Shown here one piece after another: positions 5,307-6,333 of a stretch of DNA of 6,333 nt (its first letter is position 1; every line of letters starts with the position of its first letter). The notes under the pieces were generated by a model. The model was not told where the DNA came from. It did no database searches and saw only the letters and a program-made list of their open reading frames with translations. A program made the translations under genes and the position numbers. Location of the stretch: the NCBI GenBank assembly GCA_030043395.1, contig JASHXW010000530.1:1-6333 (forward strand). The letters are read 5' to 3'. Origin of the DNA: Streptosporangiaceae bacterium. GTDB lineage: Bacteria > Actinomycetota > Actinomycetes > Streptosporangiales > Streptosporangiaceae.

Positions 5307-6221
5307 TCAGCTTGCTTGGGTGGCCGGCTCGCCGGCTTGGAGATTTCGGAACTCCTGCGCCAGCCATGCCGTGGGCGCGCTGCCGGCAATGACCCGGAAC
5401 TCGGCGTCCATGTGGGCCTGGTCGTAGAAGCCGCAGCGCACTGCCAGTTCGGCAAGGTCGAGCCGGCGGCCGACTGCGGCACGCTGGCGGATCAGCAGCT
5501 TGGCTCGGTCAAACCGCACGACCCTGGCGGCGCTCTTCGGGGTCAGGCCTATCTCGCTGGCGAACCTGGCCCGCAGGTGCCGATCGCTCCAGCCAGTCTC
5601 CGCCGCGAGCACTGATACAGGCACCGTTCCGCCGGTCGAGAGCAATCGCTGCCACGCATGACTGACCTCCGGGCTCACCTCGCGCTTGATCTGCGGGTGA
5701 CCGGGCGCCGGGCCGTCGGCGGTCAGGCGGCCGAGCAGGACCTCGTCGAGCACCGCGAACCGTTCTGGCCACGTGGACGCTGACCGGATGCGCTGCTGTA
5801 CCCGCGTGGCATCAGGGCCGAGCACGTCTGTGCCCTCGACGTCTATGAAGGCCAGCTCCCCTGCCGGCAGCCCGAGCAACATGCGTGCGCCCAGCGGGCT
5901 CAGCATGAGCTGGATGCCCGATTGCCAGCCCTCGTGCGTGATCAGCGCGGGAACCGTGTGCATCCCGCCGACGAGGGTGACGAAGTCGCCGCCCGGCTGA
6001 CGGGGATCGGGATGCTCGGCAATGGTCAGTGGCTCGTCCAAGGTGAAGATCACGGTGAGATACGGCGACGGCAGGCCACGGTGCCGCGCCGGACCGACTC
6101 CGGCCTGGCGATAGCCGACGTAGCGGGCAATGAACGGCCGCAGAGCAGGGGCAGGCTGGCCAGTCAGCGACTCATTGATCGGCTCGCTGACTGACTCGCC
6201 TGCCAGCATCCGGGCGGTCAC
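5307..6221 (-). CDS. AraC-family transcriptional regulator
   Basis: A 304-residue DNA-binding protein. The C-terminal AraC/XylS domain has two helix-turn-helix units: residues about 202-228 (VSVLAAETGWSDRHLRARFASEIGLTP, sequence split here only by position) and about 255-287, with the family signature GFYDQAHMDAEFR. The N-terminal half (about 22-156, including RPFIARYVGYRQ and HRGLPSPYLTVIFTLDEPL) matches the sensor-like domain often seen in actinobacterial AraC proteins (DUF6597-like, by memory); its ligand is unknown. The GTG at 6221 is chosen because GAGGATAGG lies just upstream (GAGG at 8 bases); a TTG at 6248 and an ATG at 6209 lack a site. It is followed by the VOC gene after 4 bases, so the two are probably one operon. 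Nothing shows that it controls the glycosidase genes, which lie beyond a terminator. Confidence 0.87.
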   Translation of the reverse strand: MTARMLAGESVSEPINESLTGQPAPALRPFIARYVGYRQAGVGPARHRGLPSPYLTVIFTLDEPLTIAEHPDPRQPGGDFVTLVGGMHTVPALITHEGWQSGIQLMLSPLGARMLLGLPAGELAFIDVEGTDVLGPDATRVQQRIRSASTWPERFAVLDEVLLGRLTADGPAPGHPQIKREVSPEVSHAWQRLLSTGGTVPVSVLAAETGWSDRHLRARFASEIGLTPKSAARVVRFDRAKLLIRQRAAVGRRLDLAELAVRCGFYDQAHMDAEFRVIAGSAPTAWLAQEFRNLQAGEPATQAS

Positions 6222-6224
6222 GCA

Positions 6225-6233
6225 CCTATCCTC
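6225..6233 (-). promoter_or_regulatory. Ribosome binding site favouring the GTG start of the AraC gene
   Basis: GAGGATAGG on the minus strand; GAGG ends 8 bases before the GTG at 6221. The remaining upstream DNA to the window edge (6234-6333) shows no gene and no convincing promoter. Confidence 0.5.
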
Positions 6234-6333
6234 GCTCTGCCTGGCCAAGTCCGCACCCGCCCGCAGTCAGATCTTGTGCGCTCCGGCAGCTGGCATCACG
6301 TCAAGAAAAGCCGGCTCCAGCCGCCCTGAATCG

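Noticed and set aside
5303..5482. Extension of the VOC protein by 60 residues upstream
   Set aside because: The extra part lies inside the AraC gene, is Arg/Pro/Ser-rich and has no likeness to the VOC fold; the ATG at 5302 starts directly before the domain.
6275..6304. TTGACG (6304-6299) as the -35 of an AraC-gene promoter
   Set aside because: No acceptable -10 hexamer stands 16-19 bases downstream; the nearest AT-containing stretch (CAAGAT) is 22 bases away.

Overview
The window is high-GC DNA with codon use, purine-rich Shine-Dalgarno (SD) sites, GTG starts and Ala-rich signal peptides typical of a soil-type actinobacterium. No marker fixes the genus. All five genes that can be supported lie on the minus strand, so the biological reading direction is from position 6333 down to 1.

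From 6221 to 4883 there is a two-gene unit: an AraC-type transcription factor and, 4 bases after its stop, a small vicinal-oxygen-chelate (VOC, glyoxalase-fold) protein. A perfect 54-bp palindrome (4772-4825) follows and is best read as a strong intrinsic terminator. The gene-free stretch 4430-4882 also holds a short 20-bp tandem repeat, an AT-rich promoter with an overlapping inverted repeat, and a short leader ORF with a good ribosome binding site.

From 4429 to 378 there is a secreted carbohydrate-degradation operon. Its first gene is a 994-residue family GH2 enzyme of the exo-beta-D-glucosaminidase (CsxA) type, with the Asp general acid and Glu nucleophile of that subfamily in place. Its second, 23 bases later, is a secreted GH18 chitinase-like protein with its catalytic Glu. 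The likely logic is extracellular digestion of chitin/chitosan: GH18 cuts internal bonds next to GlcNAc, and the GH2 enzyme releases GlcN from the non-reducing ends of the oligomers. No transporter or sugar-specific regulator lies in the window. A nested hairpin (319-369) closes the operon.

From 211 to the left edge runs the start of another exported protein of unknown function, cut off by the window. Its leader has two 11-bp direct repeats and overlapping inverted repeats close to the ribosome binding site.

I found no transposase, tRNA, rRNA or CRISPR array. The most interesting material is in the control regions: the 54-bp palindrome, the dyad over the glycosidase promoter, the repeat units with a partial DasR-site likeness, and the overlapping leader ORF. 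The proteins belong to known families; I do not see a clearly new multi-gene system.
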